Shown piece after piece: positions 48,596-57,884 of a stretch of 64,000 nucleotides of DNA; within the stretch, counting starts at the first letter, position 1; every line of letters starts with the position of its first letter. Location of the stretch: contig JANQOX010000005.1 in assembly GCA_028285625.1 (NCBI GenBank), forward strand, positions 744,001 through 808,000, in the 5' to 3' direction. The notes below the pieces were generated by a model. The model was not told the DNA's origin, did no database searches, and saw only the letters and a program-made list of their open reading frames with translations. The DNA comes from Myxococcota bacterium (GTDB lineage Bacteria > Myxococcota_A > UBA9160 > UBA6930). A program made the position numbers and the translations under genes.

Positions 48596-51043
48596 TCACT
48601 CGAGTGCACCCGCGGCGGCGAGTTCCGCGACGCGCTCCTCGTCGTAGCCCAGGAGCCCGGTCAGGATCTCCCAGTTGTCCCGGCCTAGCGTAGGGATCCC
48701 GTGGCGGATTCGTGCCGGGGTTCGCGACAGCTTCGAGCGCGTGTCTTCGACGATCGTGTAGGCGTCGCCCGACTCGATCCGAACGAAGTGTCCGCGCTCG
48801 TGGAGCTGCGGGTCGGCACAGGCTGCGGGGCTGTCCTGGACCCGGTGACAAGCGATCCCGCAGTCCTGGAGCTGCGCCTCGAGGGCCGCGCCCTCGTGCT
48901 CTCGGGTGAGGTCGGCGAGGGCGGCATCCAGAGCCTCGGCGTCCTGAAGGCGGTCGTTCGCCGTCGAGAAACGCGGATCGTCGCCAAGTGCCTCCTGGCC
49001 GAGCACGCGACACAGGTGTCGGAACCCCGGATCGTCCTCCACCGCGATCGCGATCCAGCGATCTTCTCCCAGAACCGGATAGCAGCCGTGGGGTGCGAAG
49101 TGGTCGTCGCGGTTTCCCCGGCGCGTGGGGTCGGCCGCGTCGACCAGAGCCTCGAGCATGGCCGGCGCCAAGAAGTGAAGGGATGCTTCGGCCTGCGAGA
49201 GGTCGAGGTGCATTCCCGTTCCGGTGTGCTGGCGCTTGTCGAGCGCCGCCAGGATGGCCGAGGCCACGAACTTCGGCGTGACGTAGTCGGTGTAGGCCCC
49301 GTAGGGTCCGCAGGCGTTGCGGTCGGGCCAGCCCGTCATCTCGTGGAAGCCCACGATGGCCGCCGAGAGGTTGCCGTAGCCCGAGAACGTGGCGAGCGGA
49401 CCGCTCTGTCCCATGAGCGAGGTACTGAGCATCACGAGTTCTGGGTTCGCCTCGCGAAGCACCTCCCAGCCCAGGCCCATCCGCGCCATCGCGCCCGGCG
49501 TGAACGACTCGCACACCACGTCGGCCCAGCGCACGAGGTCGAGCACGACCTCGCGCGCTTCGGGCTTCGAGAGATCGAGTCCGAGCATCCGCTTGCTGGC
49601 GTTGGTGCCGTGGAAGAGCGCGCCGGTCTCCATCCCGAAGCGGCGGTCGACGAAGGGCCGCCCGCCGCGAATCGGGTCGTGCTTGTCGGCGGACTCCACG
49701 CGCACGACCTCGGCCCCGTAGTCGGCCAGCATGCGCGTGGCCACCGGGCCCGCGAGCGCCCACATGAAGTCGAGGATCTTGACGTCGGCCAGGGGGAGGC
49801 TGGGTGCGTGGGCAGCCGAGGCGCGCCCGCTGGCACCCGCAGGGCTTCTCGTCCGCGCCTCGGCAAGAATCGTCTCGGTGTGTTCGCCGAGGCGCGGAGA
49901 TCGCGGTGCGGGCTCGGGAGTCTCGCCCGTCACGCGCACGAAGGGGCCGAGCTGACGCGCCGTGCCCTCGCCATCGGGCCGGTCGAGGGGCTGGAAGTAG
50001 CGACGCGTCTCGAGTTGGTCGTTCGACGCGACGTCGCGCAGGGTCCACGCCGGAGCGATCAGCAGCCGCCGTTCCATCGCGATCTCGAGCAGCTCGCCCT
50101 TCGACTTCGATGCCGTCCACGCGGCGATGGCGGCCTTGGCGCGGTCGTGGGTCTCTACGGGCTCGACGCCCTTCGCGATCGAGGATGCGATCGCGATCCA
50201 GTCCTTGTCGCGAAGGGCCTCGTCGCAGAAGCCATCCTCGCATACGGCGTGCATCAGTCGGGTCGAGGCGGGCCCGAACGCCCGGCCGAACAGGTGGGTG
50301 ATCGAGACGTGTCCGTCGCGCGCGGGGTATTGGAAGCGCAGCGTGAGGGGCCCGATCTTGCCGCCGCCTGCGATGCGGGCGCCGCCCGAGGACTGCACGG
50401 CCGCCGACACGATGTCCGATTGGGTGGCGAGCGCGACCGCCTGCTGCGCCGACACGTCCACGTGCTGGCCGCGACCCGAGCGTCGACGCTCATGGAGCGC
50501 CACCAGCGTCGCCGCCGCCGCTTCCGCACCCGCATGGAGGAACGTCTGCGGCACCGAGATTCGCACTGGCGGACGGTCTTCGTCGCCCATGAGCCAGAGT
50601 GCGCCGGAGGCGGCGAGTACCGTGAGGTCGCTGGCCGCCCACTTCGCCTTGGGTCCGGTCTGCCCGAAGGGCGTGATCGAGACCTGGACGAGCCCGGGGT
50701 TGCGGCGGGCCAGCGTCTCGAAGCCGAGGCCCAGCTGCTCCATCTCGCCGGGCGTACGCGACTCGACCAGCACGTCCGCGCCGTCGAGGAGGCGAAGCAG
50801 GTCCTCGCGGTCGGACGGAGAAGCGGGGTCGAGAACGACGCTGCGGCCGCCCCGCGCGTAGGCCCACCAGAACAGCGACCGCTCGGGTCCGGGTCTGCCT
50901 CCGGCGAACGGCCCCTGCTGCCGCGACCGCGAGCCGCCGGGAGGCTCGACATGGACGACATCGGCCCCGAGCTCGCCCAGCACGAAGCCGCAGAGGATCC
51001 CTCGATCGTCGGAGAGATCCACCACACGGACGGGACTCGACAT
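48596..51043 (-). CDS. Fused tandem CaiB/BaiF-type CoA transferase, 815 aa
   Basis: Two class III CoA-transferase modules in one chain (about 1-390 and 425-815), joined by a low-complexity linker (SPAGASGRASAAHAPS). Each begins with the family pattern: LSDDRGILCGFVLGELGADVVHVEPPG and LDFMWALAGPVATRMLADYGAEVVRVES. The second also carries YGAYTDYVTPKFVASAILAAL, the region of the catalytic Asp. The enzyme moves CoA between carboxylic acids. Most family members are single modules of about 400 residues forming interlocked dimers, so the fusion may give an intramolecular dimer. Twenty bases separate it from the crotonase. Confidence 0.9.
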   Translation of the reverse strand: MSSPVRVVDLSDDRGILCGFVLGELGADVVHVEPPGGSRSRQQGPFAGGRPGPERSLFWWAYARGGRSVVLDPASPSDREDLLRLLDGADVLVESRTPGEMEQLGLGFETLARRNPGLVQVSITPFGQTGPKAKWAASDLTVLAASGALWLMGDEDRPPVRISVPQTFLHAGAEAAAATLVALHERRRSGRGQHVDVSAQQAVALATQSDIVSAAVQSSGGARIAGGGKIGPLTLRFQYPARDGHVSITHLFGRAFGPASTRLMHAVCEDGFCDEALRDKDWIAIASSIAKGVEPVETHDRAKAAIAAWTASKSKGELLEIAMERRLLIAPAWTLRDVASNDQLETRRYFQPLDRPDGEGTARQLGPFVRVTGETPEPAPRSPRLGEHTETILAEARTRSPAGASGRASAAHAPSLPLADVKILDFMWALAGPVATRMLADYGAEVVRVESADKHDPIRGGRPFVDRRFGMETGALFHGTNASKRMLGLDLSKPEAREVVLDLVRWADVVCESFTPGAMARMGLGWEVLREANPELVMLSTSLMGQSGPLATFSGYGNLSAAIVGFHEMTGWPDRNACGPYGAYTDYVTPKFVASAILAALDKRQHTGTGMHLDLSQAEASLHFLAPAMLEALVDAADPTRRGNRDDHFAPHGCYPVLGEDRWIAIAVEDDPGFRHLCRVLGQEALGDDPRFSTANDRLQDAEALDAALADLTREHEGAALEAQLQDCGIACHRVQDSPAACADPQLHERGHFVRIESGDAYTIVEDTRSKLSRTPARIRHGIPTLGRDNWEILTGLLGYDEERVAELAAAGALE

Positions 51044-51062
51044 GGGCGCTCCGCGCGTCGGG

Positions 51063-51854
51063 TCAGCGTCCCTTGAAGACCGCCGTGCGGCGCTCGATGA
51101 ACGACTGCACGCCTTCCTGGGCGTCTTCGCTGGCCATGAGCCGCTTCTGGGTGGGGCCCATTGCTGCCACGCAGGCGTCGAAGCCCTCGACCACGAAGCG
51201 ACGGGACGAGGCCTTCGTCTCCTGGACGGCGAGCGGGGCGAGGGCGGAGATCTCTTCGGCGATCTCGATGGCGCGATCGAGCTGGGTCCCTGCCGGCACG
51301 ACCTCCTGGACGAGCCCGATGCGGTAGGCCTCGGCAGCGTCGAACTCGTCCGCGGTCAGCAGGTGGTACATAGCGTTGCCCCAACCGCCCCGTTCGACGA
51401 AGCGGATCGTGGCGCCGCCTGTGGCGTGGATCGCGCGCTTGGGTTCGAGCTGTGAAAACCGGCAGTCGTCGGCCGCGATCACGATGTCGCCGGCGAGGGC
51501 GAGCTCGATGCCGAGGGTGAAGGTGATGCCCTGCACGGCCGTCACGATCGGCTTGCGGCATGCGCGACCGAAGCCGATCGGGTCGATCGCCTGGCTCTCT
51601 TTGCCCCCGCCGCTGCCCCCCTTGGCCATGCGGTCGGTCCACTTCGGCAGGTCGAGGCCAGCCGTGAAGTGGTCGCCGTGGCCGAAGAGCACGCCGCATC
51701 GCAGGTCGTCTTCTTCGTCGAGCCGTGTGATCGCCGCCACCAGCTCGCCGGCCATCTTCGGCGTGTAGCCGTTGCGCTTGGCCGGGCGGTTGAGCCCGAT
51801 CAGCAGCAGGTGGCCTCGAGCTTCGACGCTGATGGAGCCTTCGTCTTCGGACAT
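51063..51854 (-). CDS. Enoyl-CoA hydratase/isomerase family protein
   Basis: 263-residue crotonase. Oxyanion-hole segments are HFTAGLDLPKW (about 63) and GITFTLGIELALAGD (about 110-124) with the conserved Glu. Family pattern LEPKRAIHATGGATIRF (about 136-152) follows. A Gly-rich loop (MAKGGSGGGKE, about 77-87) is a local insertion. It lies between the CaiB fusion and the acyl-CoA dehydrogenase pair in a beta-oxidation-like operon. Confidence 0.9.
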   Translation of the reverse strand: MSEDEGSISVEARGHLLLIGLNRPAKRNGYTPKMAGELVAAITRLDEEDDLRCGVLFGHGDHFTAGLDLPKWTDRMAKGGSGGGKESQAIDPIGFGRACRKPIVTAVQGITFTLGIELALAGDIVIAADDCRFSQLEPKRAIHATGGATIRFVERGGWGNAMYHLLTADEFDAAEAYRIGLVQEVVPAGTQLDRAIEIAEEISALAPLAVQETKASSRRFVVEGFDACVAAMGPTQKRLMASEDAQEGVQSFIERRTAVFKGR

Positions 51855-51899
51855 CGTTCGCCTTCTTCGGTGGTGGGGGTCTCGAGAGGCGGCCCCGGG

Positions 51900-53021
51900 T
51901 CAGAGCGCGAGCCGTTCGGCCAACGCTTCCCGGTGGTGGATCGCGTCGCCGAAGAGCAGCTCGCTCGACTTGGCACGCTTGAAGTAGAGATGGGCGGGGT
52001 GCTCCCAGGTGAATCCCATCCCGCCATGGATCTGGATGTTCTCCGCCGCGGCGTGGTAGTACGCCTCGGAGCAGAACGATTTCGCCATGTGGGCCGCCTC
52101 CAAGACGTCGTCCCAAGAGCCGTCGCCCGAGAGCGCTTCGGCTGCGGTCGCGCTCGCGTGGTAGGCGGCGGTCTTTGCGAACTCGACCTTGACCAGCGTC
52201 TCGGCGCACTTGTGCTTGATGGCCTGGTAGGACCCGATCGGGCGACCGAACTGCAGGCGGCTCTTGGCGTAGTCGACCGCCGTTTCGAGGCACCACTGGG
52301 CGCCGCCCACCTGTTCCGACGCCAGGGCCACGAGCGTCAGCGCGAGGGTTCGCTCGAGGCCCTCTGTGGCGTCGCCCTCGCTGATCAACTGGGCAGGTGT
52401 GCTCGCGAACGAGACGCTGGCCAGCTTGCGGGTCAGGTCGAGCTCGGGGATGGGGCTGCGCGACAGGCCTGCCGCTTCGCCCTCGACGCGGAAGAGCCCG
52501 ACGCCGCCCGGGGTGCGCGCGGCGACGAGGATCACACCTGCCGTGCCGCCGTCGAGCACGTGATGCTTCGTTCCGTCGAGGGTGTGCCCGCCGTCCTTCT
52601 CCTGGGCCTGCATCGCGATGTCGCCGATGTCCCATCCGGTTTCTGCGTAGGCGAGCGTCGCGCGCGTCGAGCCTTCGGCGATCCCGGGCAGCAGGGCCTT
52701 CTGGGCGTCCGCCGTGGCGCAGTGCAGGAGCGCGTTCGTCGCCATCACGGCCGAAGAGAGGTACGGCGCGCAGAAGAGGGCGCGCCCCATCTCCTCGGCC
52801 ACGATGCCGAGCTCGACGTGGCTGCAACCGGCGCCGCCGTGTTCTTCGGGCACGATCAGGCCCGCCACCCCGACCTGCTCGGCCAGCTGCTTCCAGACGG
52901 CCTCGTCGAAGCCGCGATCGCTGGCCATCTGGGTACGGACCGCCTGTTCGTCGGATTGATCGGTCAGGAACTGGCGCACGGTGGCGCGGAGTGCTTCGTG
53001 CTCTTCGGTGAAAGCCTGCAT
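51900..53021 (-). CDS. Acyl-CoA dehydrogenase subunit, QIHGG half-site type
   Basis: 373 residues. It lacks the AGSD beta-domain segment (the region reads LAYAETGWDIGD) but retains the C-terminal NIQIHGGMGFTWEHPAHLYF (about 327-346) and the YAKSRLQFGRPIG helix. The upstream neighbour at 53111 has the opposite half. ATG 53021 is chosen because homology starts there, although the frame continues open far upstream. Probably one subunit of a heterotetramer acting on bulky acyl-CoA side chains. Confidence 0.88.
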   Translation of the reverse strand: MQAFTEEHEALRATVRQFLTDQSDEQAVRTQMASDRGFDEAVWKQLAEQVGVAGLIVPEEHGGAGCSHVELGIVAEEMGRALFCAPYLSSAVMATNALLHCATADAQKALLPGIAEGSTRATLAYAETGWDIGDIAMQAQEKDGGHTLDGTKHHVLDGGTAGVILVAARTPGGVGLFRVEGEAAGLSRSPIPELDLTRKLASVSFASTPAQLISEGDATEGLERTLALTLVALASEQVGGAQWCLETAVDYAKSRLQFGRPIGSYQAIKHKCAETLVKVEFAKTAAYHASATAAEALSGDGSWDDVLEAAHMAKSFCSEAYYHAAAENIQIHGGMGFTWEHPAHLYFKRAKSSELLFGDAIHHREALAERLAL

Positions 53022-53110
53022 GGGTGATGTCCTTCGTCTCGTGTCGGTGGCGTTCGGCGCGTTCGATGGCCCCGTTTCGTCGCGAGCCAGCAAAGGGGAG
53101 GGCGGCGCCG

Positions 53111-54337
53111 TCAGCTCCGCGGCACGTCCTTCCAGGCCACGTCCTTGTCGACGCGGGGCTCGCCGGGCAGCCCGAGCACGCGCTCGCCGAGGATGTTCTT
53201 CATGATCTCGCTCGTGCCCCCCTCGATCGAGTTCGCACGCGATCGGAGGAACTGGTACTTGGCGAATGCCTCGGTGCCTTCGGACATGCCCGCCACCTGG
53301 CGCAGCTCGTAGCCCTCTTCGAAGGCCAGCCCCTTGTTGCCGAGCACGTCGATGGCGAGCTCCCACATGCGCTTGGCGCTCTCGGCCTGGAAGAGCTTGC
53401 CCACCGACCCTTCGGGCCCCGGGTTGCCCGACTTCGCGGCGGCCGCGGCCCGCGCGTTGGTGAGGCGCAGCAGCTCCTGTTCGATCCAGGTGTGGGTCAT
53501 GCGGTCGCGCAGGATCGCGTTCTGCGCAGGAGACGCCGACGCCGGGTCGCGCTCCTTCCACAGGTCGACGAGCTTCGAGATCGCGCCGCCCCCCTTCTTC
53601 TTGGACCCGGCACCGCCGATCGCCACCCGCTCGTTCATGAGCGTCGTGATCGCCGCGCGCCAGCCCTGACCCTCCTTGCCGAGCATGTTCTCGGCCGGGA
53701 TGCGGACGTCGTTGAAGAAGACCTCGTTGAACTCGGCCTCGCCCGTGATCTGGTACAGCGGGCGCACCTCGACACCGGGGCTCTCCATGTCGACCACGAA
53801 GTAGGACAGGCCGTCGTGCTTGGGCACGTCCGGGTTGGTGCGGGCTACGAGCATGCCCCACTTCGAGAGGTGGGCGACGGTCGTCCAGACCTTCTGGCCG
53901 TTCACGACCCATTCCTGGCCGTCTTGCACGGCGCGGGTCGAGAGCCCCGCGACGTCCGATCCGGCGCTCGGCTCGCTGAACATCTGGCACCAGATCTCTT
54001 CGCCGCTCCAGATCTTCGGCAGCCAGCGGCGCTTTTGGTCGTCGCTCGCATAGGTGAGCACCACCGGCATGCCCATGCCGATGCCGATGATGCTCGCCGG
54101 CGGGTTGTCGTAGAAGATCTTCGAGTGCTGGAGGATCTCGTCGCGGACGACGTAGTTCATCTTCGGTGAGAGACCGAGCCCGCCGAAGCCCTCCGGGAAC
54201 TGCACGAGCGCGAGCCCGTGCTCGTACTGCTTGGCGCGGAAGGTCTGCGAGTCGACCTTCTCGGGGTGGACCTCGTCGAGTAGCGTGCGAACGCGCGCAC
54301 GCAGCTCGCTCTCGTCGATGGATGAAAATTCGCTCAT
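53111..54337 (-). CDS. Acyl-CoA dehydrogenase subunit, AGSD half-site type
   Basis: 408 residues. Contains WCQMFSEPSAGSD (about 136-148), VWTTVAHLSKWGML (about 174-187) and the ending GGTSEIMKNILGERVLGLP, but no Q-x-H-G-G. It complements the gene at 51900, as the pair at 40609/41858 complement each other. GAGATCC precedes ATG 54337; 64 bases separate it from the thiolase gene. Confidence 0.88.
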   Translation of the reverse strand: MSEFSSIDESELRARVRTLLDEVHPEKVDSQTFRAKQYEHGLALVQFPEGFGGLGLSPKMNYVVRDEILQHSKIFYDNPPASIIGIGMGMPVVLTYASDDQKRRWLPKIWSGEEIWCQMFSEPSAGSDVAGLSTRAVQDGQEWVVNGQKVWTTVAHLSKWGMLVARTNPDVPKHDGLSYFVVDMESPGVEVRPLYQITGEAEFNEVFFNDVRIPAENMLGKEGQGWRAAITTLMNERVAIGGAGSKKKGGGAISKLVDLWKERDPASASPAQNAILRDRMTHTWIEQELLRLTNARAAAAAKSGNPGPEGSVGKLFQAESAKRMWELAIDVLGNKGLAFEEGYELRQVAGMSEGTEAFAKYQFLRSRANSIEGGTSEIMKNILGERVLGLPGEPRVDKDVAWKDVPRS

Positions 54338-54400
54338 CGGGATGGATCTCCTCGGTTCGTCGCCTCGCGGGGGCGACGGGATGCTGCGTCGTCGATCGGG

Positions 54401-55621
54401 CTAGACGCGCTCGATGATGATGGCGGGCGCCATGCCGCCGCCGGCACACATCGTGATCAGGCCGACCTGCTCGTCCCGGCGCTCGAGTTCGTCGAGGACC
54501 GTACCGATCAGGATGGCGCCGGTGGCGCCGATCGGATGGCCCAAGGCCATGGCACCGCCATTGACGTTGACCTTGTCGCGATCGAGTTCGAGGTCGCGCT
54601 GGTACTTCTCGGCTACGACGGCAAACGCTTCGTTCACCTCGAACAGGTCGATGTCGGCCAGGGTCATGCCCGCGCGCTTGAGCACCTTGCGGGTCGCGGG
54701 CACCGGGGCGTTGAGCATCAACGTCGGGCAGTCGCCCATGTTGGCTGTGGCCACGACGCGTGCACGCGGCTTCAGGCCGTGATCCTTCGCGTACTGCTCG
54801 CTCGCGAACAGGATCGCCGCGGAGCCATCGACCACGCCCGACGAGTTGCCCGCGTGGTGGACGTGCTCGATCTCGAGATCGGTGTACTTCTGGTTGATCA
54901 GCTCGCGGAAGGTCGGGAAGTCCTCGTGCCGGTAGTCGGCGACCTTCGGAAAGCTGGGCGGCAGCTTGGCGAGGGACTCCGCCGTGGTGCCGGGACGCGG
55001 GAACTCCTCGCGATCGAGGGCCAGCGAGCCATCGGGGTTGTGAACGGGAATCAGCGCCCGGTCGAAGCGACCTTCCTCGATCGCGACGGCGGCCCGACGC
55101 TGGGACTCGGCGGCCAGCGCATCGAGAGCTTCGCGCGGGATCCCCTCCAGGGAGGCGATGGCGTCTGCACATACGCCCTGGTGAGACTGGGGGTGCAGCT
55201 GCTGAAGGTGCGGGTTTCCCGCGCCCATCGGCATCATGCCCTTCTTGGGCAGCGACATCATCTCGGTGCCGCCCGCGATCACCAGGTCTTCCATGCCCGC
55301 CATGACCGCGGTGGATGCGATGTTGGCGCTGGTGATGCCCGACCCGCAGAACCGGTCGAGCGTGACGCCGCTGGCCTTGACGTCGTAGTCCGCATCCAGT
55401 GCCGACATACGCCCCAGGTCGCCCGACTGCTCGCAGACCTGGGAGCTCGTGCCCCAGACCACGTCGTCGACGTCGGCGGTTTCGAACCCATTGCGATCCC
55501 GCAGCGCGCGGAGAACGGTGGAACCCAGGTGCTGGGGGTGGAGGTGCGCGAGCGCGCCCTTCCCTTGCTTGCCCACGCCTCGGGGCGTGCGGCAGGCGTC
55601 GATGATGAAGGCGTCGGGCAT
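54401..55621 (-). CDS. Acetyl-CoA acyltransferase (thiolase)
   Basis: 406-residue degradative-type thiolase. Acyl-carrying Cys92 lies in DRFCGSG; the second-half motifs NEAFA (about 338), GHPIGATG with its catalytic His (about 367-374) and CAGGGMA with the second catalytic Cys (about 393-399) are intact. It cleaves 3-ketoacyl-CoA with CoA. ATG 55621; frame open further upstream. First gene of the minus-strand beta-oxidation operon (thiolase, two acyl-CoA dehydrogenases, crotonase, CaiB). Confidence 0.92.
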   Translation of the reverse strand: MPDAFIIDACRTPRGVGKQGKGALAHLHPQHLGSTVLRALRDRNGFETADVDDVVWGTSSQVCEQSGDLGRMSALDADYDVKASGVTLDRFCGSGITSANIASTAVMAGMEDLVIAGGTEMMSLPKKGMMPMGAGNPHLQQLHPQSHQGVCADAIASLEGIPREALDALAAESQRRAAVAIEEGRFDRALIPVHNPDGSLALDREEFPRPGTTAESLAKLPPSFPKVADYRHEDFPTFRELINQKYTDLEIEHVHHAGNSSGVVDGSAAILFASEQYAKDHGLKPRARVVATANMGDCPTLMLNAPVPATRKVLKRAGMTLADIDLFEVNEAFAVVAEKYQRDLELDRDKVNVNGGAMALGHPIGATGAILIGTVLDELERRDEQVGLITMCAGGGMAPAIIIERV

Positions 55622-55711
55622 GGGGAACTCCTGATTGGCTGCGTGGGAATCGAGGCGGACGGTGGAGAGGATGCCTCCAACCAGTTGCGTTTCGCGAATC
55701 CCATAAACTAG

Positions 55712-55717
55712 GATACT
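55712..55717 (+). promoter_or_regulatory. Candidate -10 element in the thiolase/amidohydrolase divergent region
   Basis: GATACT lies 36 bases before the amidohydrolase GTG in the only AT-rich patch (about 55700-55723) of the 126-base divergent gap. The -35 region is not recognisable, and the same patch could serve the opposite direction. Confidence 0.3.
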
Positions 55718-55747
55718 AATTACCCGGGCGCGAGGGAGAGCACCGCC

Positions 55748-56929
55748 GTGACGAATGACCAGATCGCCATCTTCGACGCCGACAACCACTACTACGAGGC
55801 GCACGATGCCTTCATCCGGCACGTGCCCCCGAGGATGCGTTCGCGCTGCGTCGAGTGGATCGAGCTGGAGAACGGCCGCAAGTATCACGTGATCGGAGGC
55901 TGGATCGACCGGGGCAGCAACCCGAGCTTCAACCCGATCTCGAAGCCGGGCGTGCTGCGCCAGTACTTCCGCGGCAACCCGGAGAACAAGACCAGCGCCG
56001 AGCTCGTGCGCTCCGCACTCGAGCCGATGCCGCCGGAGTACATGGACCGCGATGCGCGGATCGCGCGGATGGACGAGCAGCAGCTCGAGGCCGCCTGGCT
56101 CTTCCCGACCCAGGGCGTGCTCTACGAGGAGCCCCTCAAGAAGGACGTCGAGGCGGTTCGGACGACCTTCACCGCGTTCAACCGCTGGCTCGAAGAGGAC
56201 TGGGGCATCACCTATCAGGATCGCATCTTCACGGCGCCCTACATCTCGCTCGCCGACGTCGATTGGGCCTGTGCCGAGCTCGAGTGGGCGCTCGAGCGCG
56301 ACGCGCGCATCGTGGTCATGCGGCCGAGCGCCGTCTTCACGCGCAACGGCCCACGCAACCCCGGCCACACCGACTTCGACCCCTTCTGGGCGCGCGTCAA
56401 CGAGGCCGGGATCACCGTGGTGACCCACATCGGCGCGACCCGGCACGACAACAACGGCTACGACCAGAAGAGTTTCGACGTCCTGGGGATGCTGCCTCGG
56501 CCGACCATCGCCAACTTCCACCGTGCGCGGAACATCAACGACTTTCTCGCCAGCATGGTCTTCGACAAGCTCTTCGAGCGATTCCCGAATCTCCGGATCG
56601 CTTCGGTGGAGAACGGGGCCGACTTCGTCGGCGGGCTCCTCAAGACGCTGGCCGGCACCCACGAGCGGCTGGGTGGGTACTTCGCAGAGGACCCCGTGGA
56701 GAGCTTCCGCGAGCACGTCTGGGTCAACCCGTTCTGGGAGGACGACATCGGCGAGATCGTCGACCTCATGGGGCCCGACCGCGTGATCCTGGGGTCGGAC
56801 TGGCCGCACATGGAGGGGCTCGAGCGCCCGCGCGACATCTTCGAGGAGATCACGGAGATCCCCGTCGACGTGCAGCAGAAGATCCTGCACGCCAACACTG
56901 CGGCGCTGAACGAGCGCCGACCGGCCTGA
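55748..56929 (+). CDS. Amidohydrolase-2 (ACMSD-like) metal hydrolase/decarboxylase
   Basis: 393-residue TIM-barrel protein. It opens with the D-x-D-x-H-x-x-E signature (DADNHYYE, about 9-16). Later metal-site segments are THIGATRHDNN (about 222-232), IANFHRARN (about 255) and LGSDWPHMEG (about 347-356). The family includes decarboxylases and hydrolases, and such genes are common in steroid and terpenoid degradation clusters. GTG start at 55748. Divergent from the thiolase operon and followed after 25 bases by a crotonase. Confidence 0.88.
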   Translation: MTNDQIAIFDADNHYYEAHDAFIRHVPPRMRSRCVEWIELENGRKYHVIGGWIDRGSNPSFNPISKPGVLRQYFRGNPENKTSAELVRSALEPMPPEYMDRDARIARMDEQQLEAAWLFPTQGVLYEEPLKKDVEAVRTTFTAFNRWLEEDWGITYQDRIFTAPYISLADVDWACAELEWALERDARIVVMRPSAVFTRNGPRNPGHTDFDPFWARVNEAGITVVTHIGATRHDNNGYDQKSFDVLGMLPRPTIANFHRARNINDFLASMVFDKLFERFPNLRIASVENGADFVGGLLKTLAGTHERLGGYFAEDPVESFREHVWVNPFWEDDIGEIVDLMGPDRVILGSDWPHMEGLERPRDIFEEITEIPVDVQQKILHANTAALNERRPA

Positions 56930-56954
56930 CCGGACGAGACGGAGTGCACGACCC

Positions 56955-57848
56955 ATGGAAACCGCCGACTACCAGCACATCCGGTACGAAGTCGAAGACG
57001 GCCGTGCGCGCATCACCTTCGCGCGGCCCAAGACCCACAACGCATTGACCTCGCGCCTGCTCGAAGAGCTCGAGCACGCGCTCTGGGAAGCCGACGACGA
57101 CCAGAACGTCCACTGCGTGATCGTGCGCGGCGAGGGCAAGTCGTTCTGTTCCGGATACGACCTGACCTCGATCGGTCGCGAGAAGCGCGAGGGGTATCGG
57201 ACGGGCCGGTCGCACGACGACGACATCTGGATGATCGAGCAGAGCAATCGGCGCATCCGCACGCTGATGCAGGTGCACAAGCCTTCGATCGCCCAGGTGC
57301 AGGGCAACTGCCTCGCGGGTGGAACCGACGTCGCGCTCGCCTGCGACATGGTGATCGCGGCCGACGACGCGCGCATCGGGTTTCCCGCCGCGCGCTCGAT
57401 GGGGGCGCAGCCCGGAAACCTCTGGATGTACCACTGCGGTCCGCAGTGGGCGAAACGGCTGCAGCTCACCGGAGACTCGGTGACCGGCGCCGATGCCGAG
57501 AAGCTCGGTCTCGTGATGAAGGCCGTCCCTGCCGACGTGCTCGAAGACGAGGTCGAGGGCCTGGCCGACCGCCTGGCACTGGTCGATGCCGACCTGCTCG
57601 CCGCGAACAAGCGCATCACCAACCTCGCCCTCGAACTCATGGGCGCACAGACCCTCCATCGCCTGGCGGGCGAGAACGATGCACGCGCCCATCGGGCCCG
57701 TGCCGTCCGCGACTACGGCCGCAACATCCGGGAGCTGGGCCTGAGGGAGACCCTGCGCCGTCGGGACGAGCCCTTCGGGGACGGCTTCGCCAAGGTGGGA
57801 GAGCCCGAGGGAAGGAACAACCTCGTTCGAGGGGCGCGCGAGGACTGA
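56955..57848 (+). CDS. Enoyl-CoA hydratase/isomerase family protein
   Basis: 297-residue crotonase. Segments SFCSGYDLTSIGR (about 60-72) and GNCLAGGTDVALACDMVIAADDARIGFP (about 117-144) form the oxyanion hole. The usual Glu after the Gly pair is Asp here (GGTDVA), which may alter activity. The C-terminal extension ends RRRDEPFGDGFAKVGE. Co-oriented with the amidohydrolase and likely in its operon. Confidence 0.9.
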   Translation: METADYQHIRYEVEDGRARITFARPKTHNALTSRLLEELEHALWEADDDQNVHCVIVRGEGKSFCSGYDLTSIGREKREGYRTGRSHDDDIWMIEQSNRRIRTLMQVHKPSIAQVQGNCLAGGTDVALACDMVIAADDARIGFPAARSMGAQPGNLWMYHCGPQWAKRLQLTGDSVTGADAEKLGLVMKAVPADVLEDEVEGLADRLALVDADLLAANKRITNLALELMGAQTLHRLAGENDARAHRARAVRDYGRNIRELGLRETLRRRDEPFGDGFAKVGEPEGRNNLVRGARED

Positions 57849-57884
57849 TCGCGCCACGCCCGGGGCACGGGGTACCATGGCCCC

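Noticed and set aside
51900..55172. Apparent 1090-residue fusion of acyl-CoA dehydrogenase with a long N-terminal extension
   Set aside because: The upstream part is an antisense-like frame through two other real genes. Acyl-CoA dehydrogenase homology begins at the ATG at 53021.
54401..56956. Apparent 851-residue thiolase with a long N-terminal extension
   Set aside because: The extension is the shadow of the divergent amidohydrolase gene. Thiolase homology starts at ATG 55621.
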